From assembly GCA_019163335.1 (NCBI GenBank), contig JAFLKM010000014.1, forward strand, positions 1 to 36,836: DNA of 36,836 bases, written 5' to 3'. The DNA is from Desulfobulbaceae bacterium. Its GTDB lineage: Bacteria > Desulfobacterota > Desulfobulbia > Desulfobulbales > Desulfocapsaceae. The translations under genes were made by a program, and so were the position numbers. Below, piece by piece: positions 1 through 6,582 of the stretch. The notes beneath the pieces are model-generated. The model saw only the letters and a list, made by a program, of their open reading frames with translations, searched no databases and was not told the DNA's origin. Position 1 is the first letter of the stretch; each line of letters begins with the position of its first letter.

Positions 1-36
1 GAAGTACTTGGGGGTGGACACCAAATAGTGTACGCT

Positions 37-282
37 TTATCCGACTTTCAGGTTAGTATCAAGAAAAGGCTTGATCATCAGTTCATAGCCCTCGATCTGA
101 TGCAAATGATAGAGGACAAAGACGTGGGAGAAACCTTCGAGATCCGTAAGGCCGGCACGGAACTCCGGCAAAACCTCAATGGCCCCTTCAACATCCTCGG
201 CGCCAATGGGCTGGATCGGCATTCCGTTAATTTCAGTATAAGGACTTTTAAAATATCCAATGGGTGAATATGAGATGTTCAT
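37..282 (-). pseudogene. Truncated TrmO/TsaA-like tRNA m6t6A37 methyltransferase
   Basis: The N-terminus (MNISYSPIGYFKSP) and the stretch LEGFSHVFVLYHLHQ are typical of the TsaA/TrmO beta-barrel family, which methylates N6-threonylcarbamoyladenosine at position 37 of some tRNAs using SAM. The reading frame follows the family up to IKPFLD and then runs DTNLKVG into a stop. The conserved continuation (RGVFATR, RPNPIG) is absent, and I could not find it in the other minus-strand frames of the first 36 bases. About 81 residues remain of a domain that is usually 130 or more, so the gene is broken. I chose the ATG at 282 because GGAG precedes it by about seven bases. It lies downstream of the ModE-like gene at 458-802 on the same strand. 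Confidence 0.6.
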
Positions 283-457
283 AATTTGTCTCCATATTTT
301 ATCCAGCAAATCCATGCCATCTCAAATGATGTCGATATGGTTCACCAGGTTTTAACGATTTGCGTTTTACTCTTGCCGCCTTCTGAACCATTCGGAAGGT
401 GGCTGCATCCCCTCAATCCTTTTCCTAGTCCAACAGTCTCCTGTCGTGACCCTGCAA

Positions 458-802
458 TTAATAATTCCTGCCCCGCTCATCTAAAATGGATTGCCACACT
501 GGCAGATATTTCTGCCAATATAAACTGGCCATCTTCTCCCCATTTTCAGTCAACTGCACCGGATCACAGTCAATGGGGTTTCCATCAAAGACAACCAGGG
601 GCTGCCTGAAATCTTCGTTCATTTCAAAAATGAGATCTCGAGCATGTTCGGCGTCGATGGATGAACTCATAGCGGCTTTTCCTAATGAGCCCAGCACCTT
701 AATTTCATTGAGCAATGAGGCCTTTCGATAGCCCAGAGAGGCCCCCTGATCCACTTCGATAATGACACAACAATCCGGCGGTACAACCCAACCTTTCTTC
801 AT
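458..802 (-). CDS. Small ModE-like winged-helix protein without Mop domains
   Basis: A 114-residue protein. The part from about residue 25 to 85 (LLNEIKVLGSLGKAAM, then HARDLIFEMNEDFRQPLV and QLTENGEKMASLYWQ) follows the ModE/LysR-type N-terminal winged helix. Typical members read LLxAIxxTGSLxxAA, a recognition helix, LNxxFxxPLV and LTxxGxxLL. The recognition helix has lost the usual SYxxAW residues, and no molybdate-binding Mop/TOBE domain follows. It could be a stand-alone DNA-binding partner, or an antagonist of the full-length ModE encoded divergently at 1462. A strong ribosome site (GGGGGAG) precedes the ATG. A ModE-type dyad lies only about 20 bases upstream of the start, so molybdate-dependent control is likely. 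The assignment rests on sequence pattern only. Confidence 0.65.
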   Translation of the reverse strand: MKKGWVVPPDCCVIIEVDQGASLGYRKASLLNEIKVLGSLGKAAMSSSIDAEHARDLIFEMNEDFRQPLVVFDGNPIDCDPVQLTENGEKMASLYWQKYLPVWQSILDERGRNY

Positions 803-822
803 GGCAGCTTTCTCCCCCTAAG

Positions 823-845
823 CGTTATTGGACAACGGAATAACG
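823..845. promoter_or_regulatory. Second ModE-type operator
   Basis: CGTTATTG, seven bases, then GAATAACG. This matches the core of the perfect dyad in front of modE (CGTTATTC-N7-GAATAACG) with one mismatch and the same spacer. It sits about 20 bases upstream of the ModE-like gene at 458-802, where a bound repressor would block transcription. ModE binding is inferred. Confidence 0.6.
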
Positions 846-1209
846 AATAACAGCAGTTGTTTCTTCAGCATACCAAAGCAAGATATGAGCCAGAATCCAG
901 CCTTGCCTTATATTTTTTCTTTCACCATCTGCGGAAAGTAGCTTCAGGCAAAGGCACTAGCCTGCAGCAATTTCTCTGCCAACCCTTCAAAATCACAAAT
1001 CTTTTACTCCTAGCCAAGAGAGCCGCCACCAGCTCATTTCCCCTGACAAGGCTGGGCTAAAAACTCTTCACCTAAAGACCTTTCAAGCTCAGCAGACTAA
1101 AGAAATGCGGATACTGACGGGATGTCCCGGAGAGATCAGAGGATTTCCAGCAGCTTCTTACCCTTGGGAATTTCTAAAATTCAGAGCGACCCTTCAATTT
1201 TGTCTAAAA

Positions 1210-1228
1210 AGTTACAATCAGCGTAACT
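1210..1228. promoter_or_regulatory. Possible enhancer dyad upstream of modE promoter
   Basis: AGTTAC, seven bases, GTAACT forms a perfect 6-bp dyad ending 127 bp upstream of the -24 element at 1355, a usual distance for a sigma-54 activator site. A second short dyad (GTAC, then GTAC) follows at 1231-1244. Apart from these and the operator at 823, I see no gene in 803-1354. Confidence 0.25.
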
Positions 1229-1354
1229 CTCGTACACCATGGTACAGGCACGTTTTTTTTCTTAAACAGGAAAAGATCAGAAACGGCCTCGTCCAGAGGC
1301 TAACATGTTAATATTCATACGTTAGTTATTATAAATGAGTTCTTTCAAATAACC

Positions 1355-1370
1355 TGGCACGAAACTTGAT
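1355..1370 (+). promoter_or_regulatory. Sigma-54 (-24/-12) promoter of modE-modABC
   Basis: TGGCACGAAACTTGAT matches TGGCACG-N4-TTGCW except for one base in the -12 element (A for C). Transcription would begin near 1381, just ahead of the ModE operator at 1394-1424. The dehydrogenase enhancer motif at its fixed offsets is not found here, so a different activator may be used. Confidence 0.6.
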
Positions 1371-1393
1371 AATCAAGTTGCAAATATCCACTC

Positions 1394-1424
1394 GTTACGT
1401 TATTCATATTTAGAATAACGTAAC
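1394..1424. promoter_or_regulatory. ModE operator, perfect 12-bp inverted repeat
   Basis: GTTACGTTATTC, seven bases, GAATAACGTAAC: both 12-bp arms are exact. It lies just downstream of the expected transcription start and about 40 bases before modE, a classic repressor position for autoregulation by molybdate-loaded ModE. The arms fit the general shape of ModE sites (a TA-rich dyad), though not the E. coli consensus letter by letter. Confidence 0.75.
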
Positions 1425-1461
1425 AGGTCGGCAACACTATTTACACAAAAAAAGGAATTAT

Positions 1462-2250
1462 ATGTCGCCCATATCGACAACGCTTCAACATGTTCTCGGC
1501 TGGTCAGGAGGAGAAAATGCAGCCATCCGGCTCCTGGAAAGCATTGACACCTGCGGCTCCATCAACCGGGCTGCCAAGGAGGTCGGCCTCAGCTACAAGG
1601 CGGCCTGGGAAAAAGTTGAGACCCTGAACAATCTTTCCGTGCAACCACTTGTCCTGCGCCAGGTCGGCGGAAGCGGCGGGGGCGGTACGGTGCTGACAGA
1701 TGAAGGACGGGAGTTGTTGCAGAAGGTTACAGTCTTGCGGCGGGAATTTTCTGCGTTTGTGAGTTTTTTTGGCGAGCGTCCGGAAGAGGCGCTCAATACC
1801 CTGAAAATGTTAAGGAGATTTGAAATGAAGGTAAGTGCAAGAAATGTCTGGGCAGGAACAGTTTCTAAAATCGACAAGGGAGCGGTCAACAGTGTGGTGA
1901 CGGTGGCTTTGAAGGGAGGAGACACTGTGGTGTCAGTGATCACCGACAGCAGTGTGATCCGCCTTGGACTTCAACCAGGCAGCGACGTTCTGGCCATGGT
2001 CAAGGCCACCTCGGTGATGCTTGGTCGTGATATCAAACCGGAGAACCTGTCGGCTCGTAATATCCTTTTCGGCAAAGTGGCCCGCATTGTCCCCGGGGTG
2101 GTCAATGACGAGGTAACCATCGATCTTCCCGGCGGCAGCACGGTGACTTCGATCAACACCAGCGAAAGTATCCGCAGGCTTGACCTTCACGCCGGAGTCG
2201 ATGTTGCCGCTATTATCAAGGCATCAAGCGTTCTGCTCGCAGTGCTCTAG
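1462..2250 (+). CDS. modE: ModE molybdate-responsive transcriptional regulator
   Basis: A 262-residue protein with an N-terminal winged helix at about residues 15-95 (AIRLLESIDTCGSINRAAKE, SYKAAWEKVETLN, GGGGTVLTDEGRELL) followed by two Mop/TOBE domains at about 124-188 and 197-262 (SARNVWAGTVSKI and SARNILFGKVARI). This is the standard ModE layout: the Mop pair binds molybdate or tungstate and the dimer then binds DNA. The start follows an AAAGGAA ribosome site. It is the first gene of modE-modABC, behind a sigma-54-like promoter and a perfect dyad, so autorepression when molybdate is plentiful is likely. Whether it senses Mo, W or both cannot be read from the sequence. Confidence 0.92.
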   Translation: MSPISTTLQHVLGWSGGENAAIRLLESIDTCGSINRAAKEVGLSYKAAWEKVETLNNLSVQPLVLRQVGGSGGGGTVLTDEGRELLQKVTVLRREFSAFVSFFGERPEEALNTLKMLRRFEMKVSARNVWAGTVSKIDKGAVNSVVTVALKGGDTVVSVITDSSVIRLGLQPGSDVLAMVKATSVMLGRDIKPENLSARNILFGKVARIVPGVVNDEVTIDLPGGSTVTSINTSESIRRLDLHAGVDVAAIIKASSVLLAVL

Positions 2251-2326
2251 GGTTGGGTCTTTTTGCTTCCGAGCATTTCAGGCCAACTTTTTCTCATAAT
2301 CCAAAATGTATTCCAGGAGTTCGACA

Positions 2327-3085
2327 ATGAAGATAAGAAAAATGCTATTCACAGTGCTTCTCTGTGCCTGTTCTCTGGTAACGACCGCTGCCCATGCGGG
2401 TGACATCAGTTTGTCTGCCGCTGCCAGCACAAAAGAGGCCTTAAAGGAGATCATTGATGGATTCAAAAAAAACCAGCCCAACGCCAATGTTCTCACCAAT
2501 TTCGGTGCCTCCGGTGCCCTTGCCAAGCAGACCGCGCAAGGGGCTCCGACGGATATTTTTATCTCCGCAAATGATCAGTGGCTGGATTTCATCGTCAAAG
2601 ATGGCAAGGCCGACGCAAAGAACAAGGGCGTCCTCGCCTATAACAAGCTGGTTTTTGCCGGCAAAAAAGGACTTGCAGTCAAGTCACTCTCCGACATGAA
2701 AACCCTGAGCCGTATTGCCATCGGTACTCCGGCCAGTGTTCCAGCCGGTGAGTACGCCGAACAGGCCTTGCGTGCAGCCAAGGTTTATGAGGATCTGGTA
2801 AAAGAGAACAAGCTGGTAATGGCACAGGATGTCCGTCAAGCCCTGCTCTATGCGGATCGTGGTGAAGTGGACGGGGCCTTCGTCTATTCCACCGATGCCC
2901 TTCTAGCCGAGAAAGCCGTCATCCTTCTGGTAGTCCCGGATGATCTCTACGATCGTGTTTCCTACCCAATGGTCATCACCACTGCCGGTGAGGCAAAGGC
3001 TGAAGCCAAAGCCTTTTACAGCTACCTGAGTGGACCGGAAGCCCAGGCTATTCTGAAAAAATTTGGCTTTGTGACCGTTAAATAG
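2327..3085 (+). CDS. modA: Periplasmic molybdate-binding protein ModA
   Basis: This is the substrate-binding subunit of the ModABC importer, acting in the periplasm. A Sec signal peptide is clear: MKIRK, a hydrophobic run, then cleavage after AAHA. The mature part starts DISLSAAASTKEALKEI and carries the family's oxyanion-binding features (AAASTKEAL, NFGASGALAKQ, GAPTDIFISAND) and a C-terminal KKFGFVTVK. I chose the ATG at 2327 because AGGAG lies seven bases before it; an in-frame ATG at 2306 has no such site and would spoil the signal peptide. A strong hairpin with a T-run follows before modB and may keep ModA in excess over the membrane subunits. Confidence 0.95.
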   Translation: MKIRKMLFTVLLCACSLVTTAAHAGDISLSAAASTKEALKEIIDGFKKNQPNANVLTNFGASGALAKQTAQGAPTDIFISANDQWLDFIVKDGKADAKNKGVLAYNKLVFAGKKGLAVKSLSDMKTLSRIAIGTPASVPAGEYAEQALRAAKVYEDLVKENKLVMAQDVRQALLYADRGEVDGAFVYSTDALLAEKAVILLVVPDDLYDRVSYPMVITTAGEAKAEAKAFYSYLSGPEAQAILKKFGFVTVK

Positions 3086-3115
3086 TGCGCGATGCGGCAC
3101 CTCTGAATCTTTTCT

Positions 3116-3173
3116 CCTGAGTTGCGGGAACCATCTACTGTCACGGATGTTTCCCCCAACTCAGGTTTTTTTT
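3116..3173 (+). terminator. Intrinsic terminator or attenuator between modA and modB
   Basis: CCTGAGTTG pairs with CAACTCAGG, extended by GGGAA with TTCCC, across a loop of about 20 bases, and eight T residues follow directly. It sits inside the operon, so partial read-through is expected. Confidence 0.75.
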
Positions 3174-3197
3174 AAGATTGTCCTTTTTTCCCATTAG

Positions 3198-3890
3198 ATG
3201 ATGGAATCATTTCTTCACCTCACCCCCCAGGACACCCACGCCATCTGGCTATCGATCAAAGTGGCCTGCGCCGCCACGCTGATCGCCAGTCCTTTTGGCT
3301 TTGCTGCGGCCTACCTGCTGGTTTTCTCAAAACTTCCGGCTAAGCCCCTGATTGAAGGTGTCATCAACCTGCCCCTGGTCCTGCCGCCGGTGGTTGTGGG
3401 CTACCTGCTGCTCCTGTTTTTTGGCCAGTCAGGAACCCTTGGGCCATTTCTCGGCCGCTTCGATATCCGGATCATCTTTACCCTGTCCGGGGCGGTCCTT
3501 GCCTCGGCGGTGGTTGGATTCCCCTTGATGGTACGGGCCATCCGCATCGGCATGGAGGGCATCGACCGCAACTGTCTGCAGGCGGCGCGCACGCTGGGAG
3601 CAGGCTGGTGGGATACTCTGTTCACCATTACCCTGCCGCTGTCCGGGCGTGCGGTTCTGGCTGGCATGACCCTGATGTTTGCCCGCAGTCTTGGTGAATT
3701 TGGTGCAACAATCATCCTTGCAGGCAATATCCCCGGAGTGACGCAGACCATCCCTCTGGCCATCTATGAGTATACCAACACCCCGGGAGGAGACCGTATG
3801 GCCCTCAATCTCTGTCTGGTTTCCATCGTCCTGTCCTTTGCCGTCCTGCTCCTCAGCGAGGCAATCGGGCGTTCCTTGAAGAAGAGGTAA
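3198..3890 (+). CDS. modB: Molybdate ABC transporter permease ModB
   Basis: A 230-residue inner-membrane permease with about five to six hydrophobic segments. It carries the ModB/CysW EAA-loop sequence (AARTLGAGWWDTLFTITLP) and ARSLGEFGATIILAGNIPG, a hallmark of molybdate permeases. It forms the channel with ModC as ATPase and ModA as donor. The start is uncertain by one codon (ATG ATG at 3198/3201) and lacks a good ribosome site, consistent with lower translation than modA. Its stop is followed within three bases by modC, so modB and modC are probably translationally coupled. Confidence 0.93.
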   Translation: MMESFLHLTPQDTHAIWLSIKVACAATLIASPFGFAAAYLLVFSKLPAKPLIEGVINLPLVLPPVVVGYLLLLFFGQSGTLGPFLGRFDIRIIFTLSGAVLASAVVGFPLMVRAIRIGMEGIDRNCLQAARTLGAGWWDTLFTITLPLSGRAVLAGMTLMFARSLGEFGATIILAGNIPGVTQTIPLAIYEYTNTPGGDRMALNLCLVSIVLSFAVLLLSEAIGRSLKKR

Positions 3891-3892
3891 GC

Positions 3893-4948
3893 ATGGAACT
3901 TGAAGTCAATGTGGAAAAACAGCACGGTGATTTTCACTTTGCCGCCGATTTCTCCCTTACCGAGCGACGCTGTGGAATTTTTGGGCCCTCCGGCAGCGGC
4001 AAATCAACCCTGATGCACATTCTGGCTGGCCTGCTGAAGCCCGATCAGGGGATAATAAAGCTTGCCGGCCAGACCCTTTTTGACAGCGCCGCCGGCATCA
4101 ACCAACCGCCTGAAAAGCGTCGGATCGGGGTGGTTTTCCAACACTCCCACCTTTTTCCCCATATCAATGTGCAGCGCAATCTGCTCTACGGCTGGCAGCG
4201 TACCGCCCCGGCCGAGCGCCGCATTTCTCCTGAGGCCCTGATCGAGGTGCTGGGCCTGCGCCCTTTACTCAAGCGCGGTGTAAACAGGCTCTCCGGTGGC
4301 GAGCGACAGCGGGTGGCCCTGGGCCGCACCGTCCTTGCATGTCCTCAACTTATCCTGATGGACGAACCCCTGAGCGGACTGGATGAGGAACTGAAGCACC
4401 AGATTATCCCCTACCTGAAGAAAGTCTTCCAAGAGTTCGACATTCCGCTCCTGTTTATCAGCCATTCCCTGCGGGAAATGCGACTGATGACCAATGAGGT
4501 CCTGGTCTTCCGGCAAGGTGCCCTTGAAGGACGGATGCTCACCGAGGAGCTGGCCCGCAACAGCATGGCCGCAGGCGGAGAGGGATACGCCAACCTGCTC
4601 GAACTCGGCAGGCCTCGAGCGGTTGGAGACCTATGGGCTTACGCCTGGGGAGAGACCGAACTGATCCTTACCGATCCGGGCGAAAGTGACGAGAACCTCT
4701 TTAAACTTGACGCCCGGGATATCGTCCTCTTCAAAAACCATCCGCAAGCCACAAGCGCCCGCAATCTCCTGGCCTGCAAGGTCGTCAGTCTCTTTGGGGT
4801 CAACAACCGGGTAGGCGTGGAACTCCTCTGCAGCGGCAAGCGCCTGATAGCCCAGATTGTCCCCGAGTCTGTGCGTGAGATGGAGATCACAGAAGGAAGT
4901 GAGCTGATTGCCGTGATCAAGGCCTCTTCTTTCCGAAAACTTGGCTGA
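3893..4948 (+). CDS. modC: Molybdate ABC transporter ATPase ModC
   Basis: A 351-residue ATPase. The N-terminal ABC domain has Walker A GPSGSGKST (residues 31-39), Q-loop VVFQHSHLFPH, signature LSGGERQRVALGR, Walker B LILMDEP and switch histidine in FISHS. A C-terminal Mop/TOBE domain (about 285-351, SARNLLACKVVSLFG) is typical of ModC and may regulate transport by binding oxyanion. The ribosome site overlaps the end of modB. The 290 bases after it hold no gene I can support apart from the hairpin at 5173-5207. Confidence 0.94.
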   Translation: MELEVNVEKQHGDFHFAADFSLTERRCGIFGPSGSGKSTLMHILAGLLKPDQGIIKLAGQTLFDSAAGINQPPEKRRIGVVFQHSHLFPHINVQRNLLYGWQRTAPAERRISPEALIEVLGLRPLLKRGVNRLSGGERQRVALGRTVLACPQLILMDEPLSGLDEELKHQIIPYLKKVFQEFDIPLLFISHSLREMRLMTNEVLVFRQGALEGRMLTEELARNSMAAGGEGYANLLELGRPRAVGDLWAYAWGETELILTDPGESDENLFKLDARDIVLFKNHPQATSARNLLACKVVSLFGVNNRVGVELLCSGKRLIAQIVPESVREMEITEGSELIAVIKASSFRKLG

Positions 4949-5172
4949 TCGCCACGATGCCCGTCACTGAAAAGATAGACATTATCTCTCATCAAGCCTG
5001 CCCTGACTTTCCCCTTTTTTCCTTCCGTGGCTTACCAAAGAGTTCTCATCCAGCGACAACGCATTTCATTTAATCCTGACCCAGCTTCCCCTTCCCGGGA
5101 TGACCTCTTTGATGGTATTCTGGTGTCCTCCTGGCCCCTTTCTCTGCTAATACTTGTTCCTGGAAATGAAAA

Positions 5173-5207
5173 CAGGTGCGGGCGGCCACTCTGCCACCCC
5201 GCACCTG
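5173..5207 (-). terminator. Terminator of the TorF-like gene
   Basis: CAGGTGCGGG pairs perfectly with CCCGCACCTG across a 15-base loop. On the minus strand TTTTCATTT follows. It lies about 30 bases past the stop of the outer-membrane gene at 5240. Confidence 0.7.
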
Positions 5208-5239
5208 CTCGGGATTAAAAATGAGAAATCCAAAAAATA

Positions 5240-6019
5240 TCAGAAGGCAAGGCTTACCGACACCCCACCAAAGATGATACTGTCATCTTTCCCGTCTTTG
5301 CTCAGGATTTCTTCCGCATCATCGGACAGGGCAAAGGTGTAACTGATTTTCGGGTTCACCGTGATATACTTCACAACCGGAATGGTGAATCCCACGGAGA
5401 CGACTCCGTCATGAAAATTGCTGTAGGCGTCATCAGGCTCACTGGGAATGCTGTAGGATGAGGCATCATCTGCTGACAGATACGCTGCCGAAGCCCCCAG
5501 ATCAAGGGTGATATCATCTTTAACCGGAATCGAATGGGAGATCCCCAGGCTGATGTACCACGCCGTCGAATGATCAATATCGCGGGTGATGCTCAGGGTT
5601 GGCTTCAAGAAGGTTTTCAAGGTTCCAGTGACAAACACCTCCTGCGTATCGTCGGAGGCGTCATAGGCATAGTAGGTGTAGCCGGCAGAAAAAATCACCG
5701 GATCAATCTCCCAACCATATTTCAGGGTCATGTCCGTTTCATTCCAGTTATTGGACTCATCCGTGCCGAAATAGGGATCGGTATCAAGGTTTCCCCAGAC
5801 ATTGGCAGAAAATCCCTTGTAGGCAACGGTCATGGATGGCTGAATAACAATGCTGTCTTTACTCAGCTCAAATCCGCGCGAGATATAGTGACTGTAGGCA
5901 CCTACGGTCAGGTTAGCGGTGGGTTTTTCTTCTTCAGCTCCGGCAAAACCGGAGAACATGGTCAGGCATGCACCGGTCACGGCAATACCGGCCAGCATTT
6001 TTTTTGCGATCTTCCTCAT
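5240..6019 (-). CDS. TorF-like putative outer-membrane porin
   Basis: A 259-residue protein with a signal peptide (MRKIAKKMLAGIAV...GFAGA, cleaved before EEEKPTA). Alternating-hydrophobicity strands rich in Tyr, Trp and Gly follow, ending in SLAF. A C-terminal Phe is the usual signal for outer-membrane beta-barrel assembly. Phrases such as GAYSHYISRGFELSKDSIVIQPSM, and the KYGWEIDPVIFSAGYTYY region, resemble the TorF/TIGR02001 family of porins of unknown substrate. I chose the ATG at 6019 because GAGAGG precedes it and the signal peptide begins there; the frame is open further upstream to 6142 without sense. It lies between the mod genes and the alcohol dehydrogenase; a role in uptake of an alcohol or oxyanion would be speculation. 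Confidence 0.7.
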   Translation of the reverse strand: MRKIAKKMLAGIAVTGACLTMFSGFAGAEEEKPTANLTVGAYSHYISRGFELSKDSIVIQPSMTVAYKGFSANVWGNLDTDPYFGTDESNNWNETDMTLKYGWEIDPVIFSAGYTYYAYDASDDTQEVFVTGTLKTFLKPTLSITRDIDHSTAWYISLGISHSIPVKDDITLDLGASAAYLSADDASSYSIPSEPDDAYSNFHDGVVSVGFTIPVVKYITVNPKISYTFALSDDAEEILSKDGKDDSIIFGGVSVSLAF

Positions 6020-6214
6020 CTTTTTGTTCCTCTCTATAAATTCTTTAAATGAAAATACCCGGGCATGGCCCAGACGTTTGTTTTTAAAAATTATCCTACA
6101 AAAGGTGGCCAACAGAAAGTAGCCGCCTATGAGGGACAGCAACTTGAGCTGTATGGGAGTGGTGCACTGGTGGCAAGCAAGCCAGCCATGCGATTTTTCA
6201 GCTTCAGGAAACTC

Positions 6215-6394
6215 TCAGGGCAGCAGGACGTCAGGGATGAACCCGGCCGGATATTCCCATCTCGAGAATTCGGCATCATTGGTCAGGGGGTCTTGCGGGG
6301 TTGGAACTATATCTGGCAGCAGGATGTCGGGGATCATCTTGGCGAGATGGTCTTGTTTGGCAAATTCACGAGCAATGTTCAGTTGGGTTTGCAT
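6215..6394 (-). CDS. Small protein with a repeated IPDxLLP motif
   Basis: A 59-residue ORF, MQTQLNIAREFAKQDHLAKM..., containing IPDILLP and, about 30 residues later, IPDVLLP at the C-terminus. AGGGG lies five to six bases before the ATG at 6394. It is downstream of the alcohol dehydrogenase on the same strand, separated by a strong hairpin. I do not recognise a family. The repeated motif and the good ribosome site argue for a real gene; its small size argues for caution. It ends in TGA and the same frame stays open into the TorF-like gene. Confidence 0.4.
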   Translation of the reverse strand: MQTQLNIAREFAKQDHLAKMIPDILLPDIVPTPQDPLTNDAEFSRWEYPAGFIPDVLLP

Positions 6395-6526
6395 GTTTTC
6401 CCCTACCGGCACTGAAGAAACTTCCCCTACTCCGGGCCATGACATTGAATTCATGAGCCCTCTCAGGCAGGAGTTCACTTGCCTTATCGCTTCAATCCAG
6501 TTGTTTGATTTGATCAGCAACCAGAT

Positions 6527-6567
6527 GAAGTCCAGGGGACGGAGAGTTATCCCATCCCCTGGACTTC
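6527..6567 (-). terminator. Strong hairpin after ADH1
   Basis: Thirteen-base perfect arms (GAAGTCCAGGGGA with TCCCCTGGACTTC) about 16 bases past the dehydrogenase stop. No T-run follows on the minus strand, so it may act as an mRNA-stabilising 3' structure rather than a simple terminator. Confidence 0.5.
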
Positions 6568-6582
6568 CAACAGCCTTTCGTA

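Noticed and set aside
1191-1205. Copy of the dehydrogenase enhancer (AGACAAAATTGAAGG on the minus strand) upstream of modE
   Set aside because: It needs a one-base insertion to align and lies 151 bp from the -24 element, outside the conserved offsets.
6020-6214. Possible sigma-54 promoter upstream of the TorF-like gene (TGGC and TTGC boxes on the minus strand)
   Set aside because: The GG-to-GC spacing is off by one base or more in every arrangement tried.
6017-6217. In-frame TGA at 6215-6217 with the frame open into the TorF-like gene, and a CHQC pair after it, hinting at a selenoprotein
   Set aside because: The downstream gene has its own ribosome site and signal peptide, and a fusion would bury that signal. 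I see no convincing selenocysteine insertion hairpin after the TGA.
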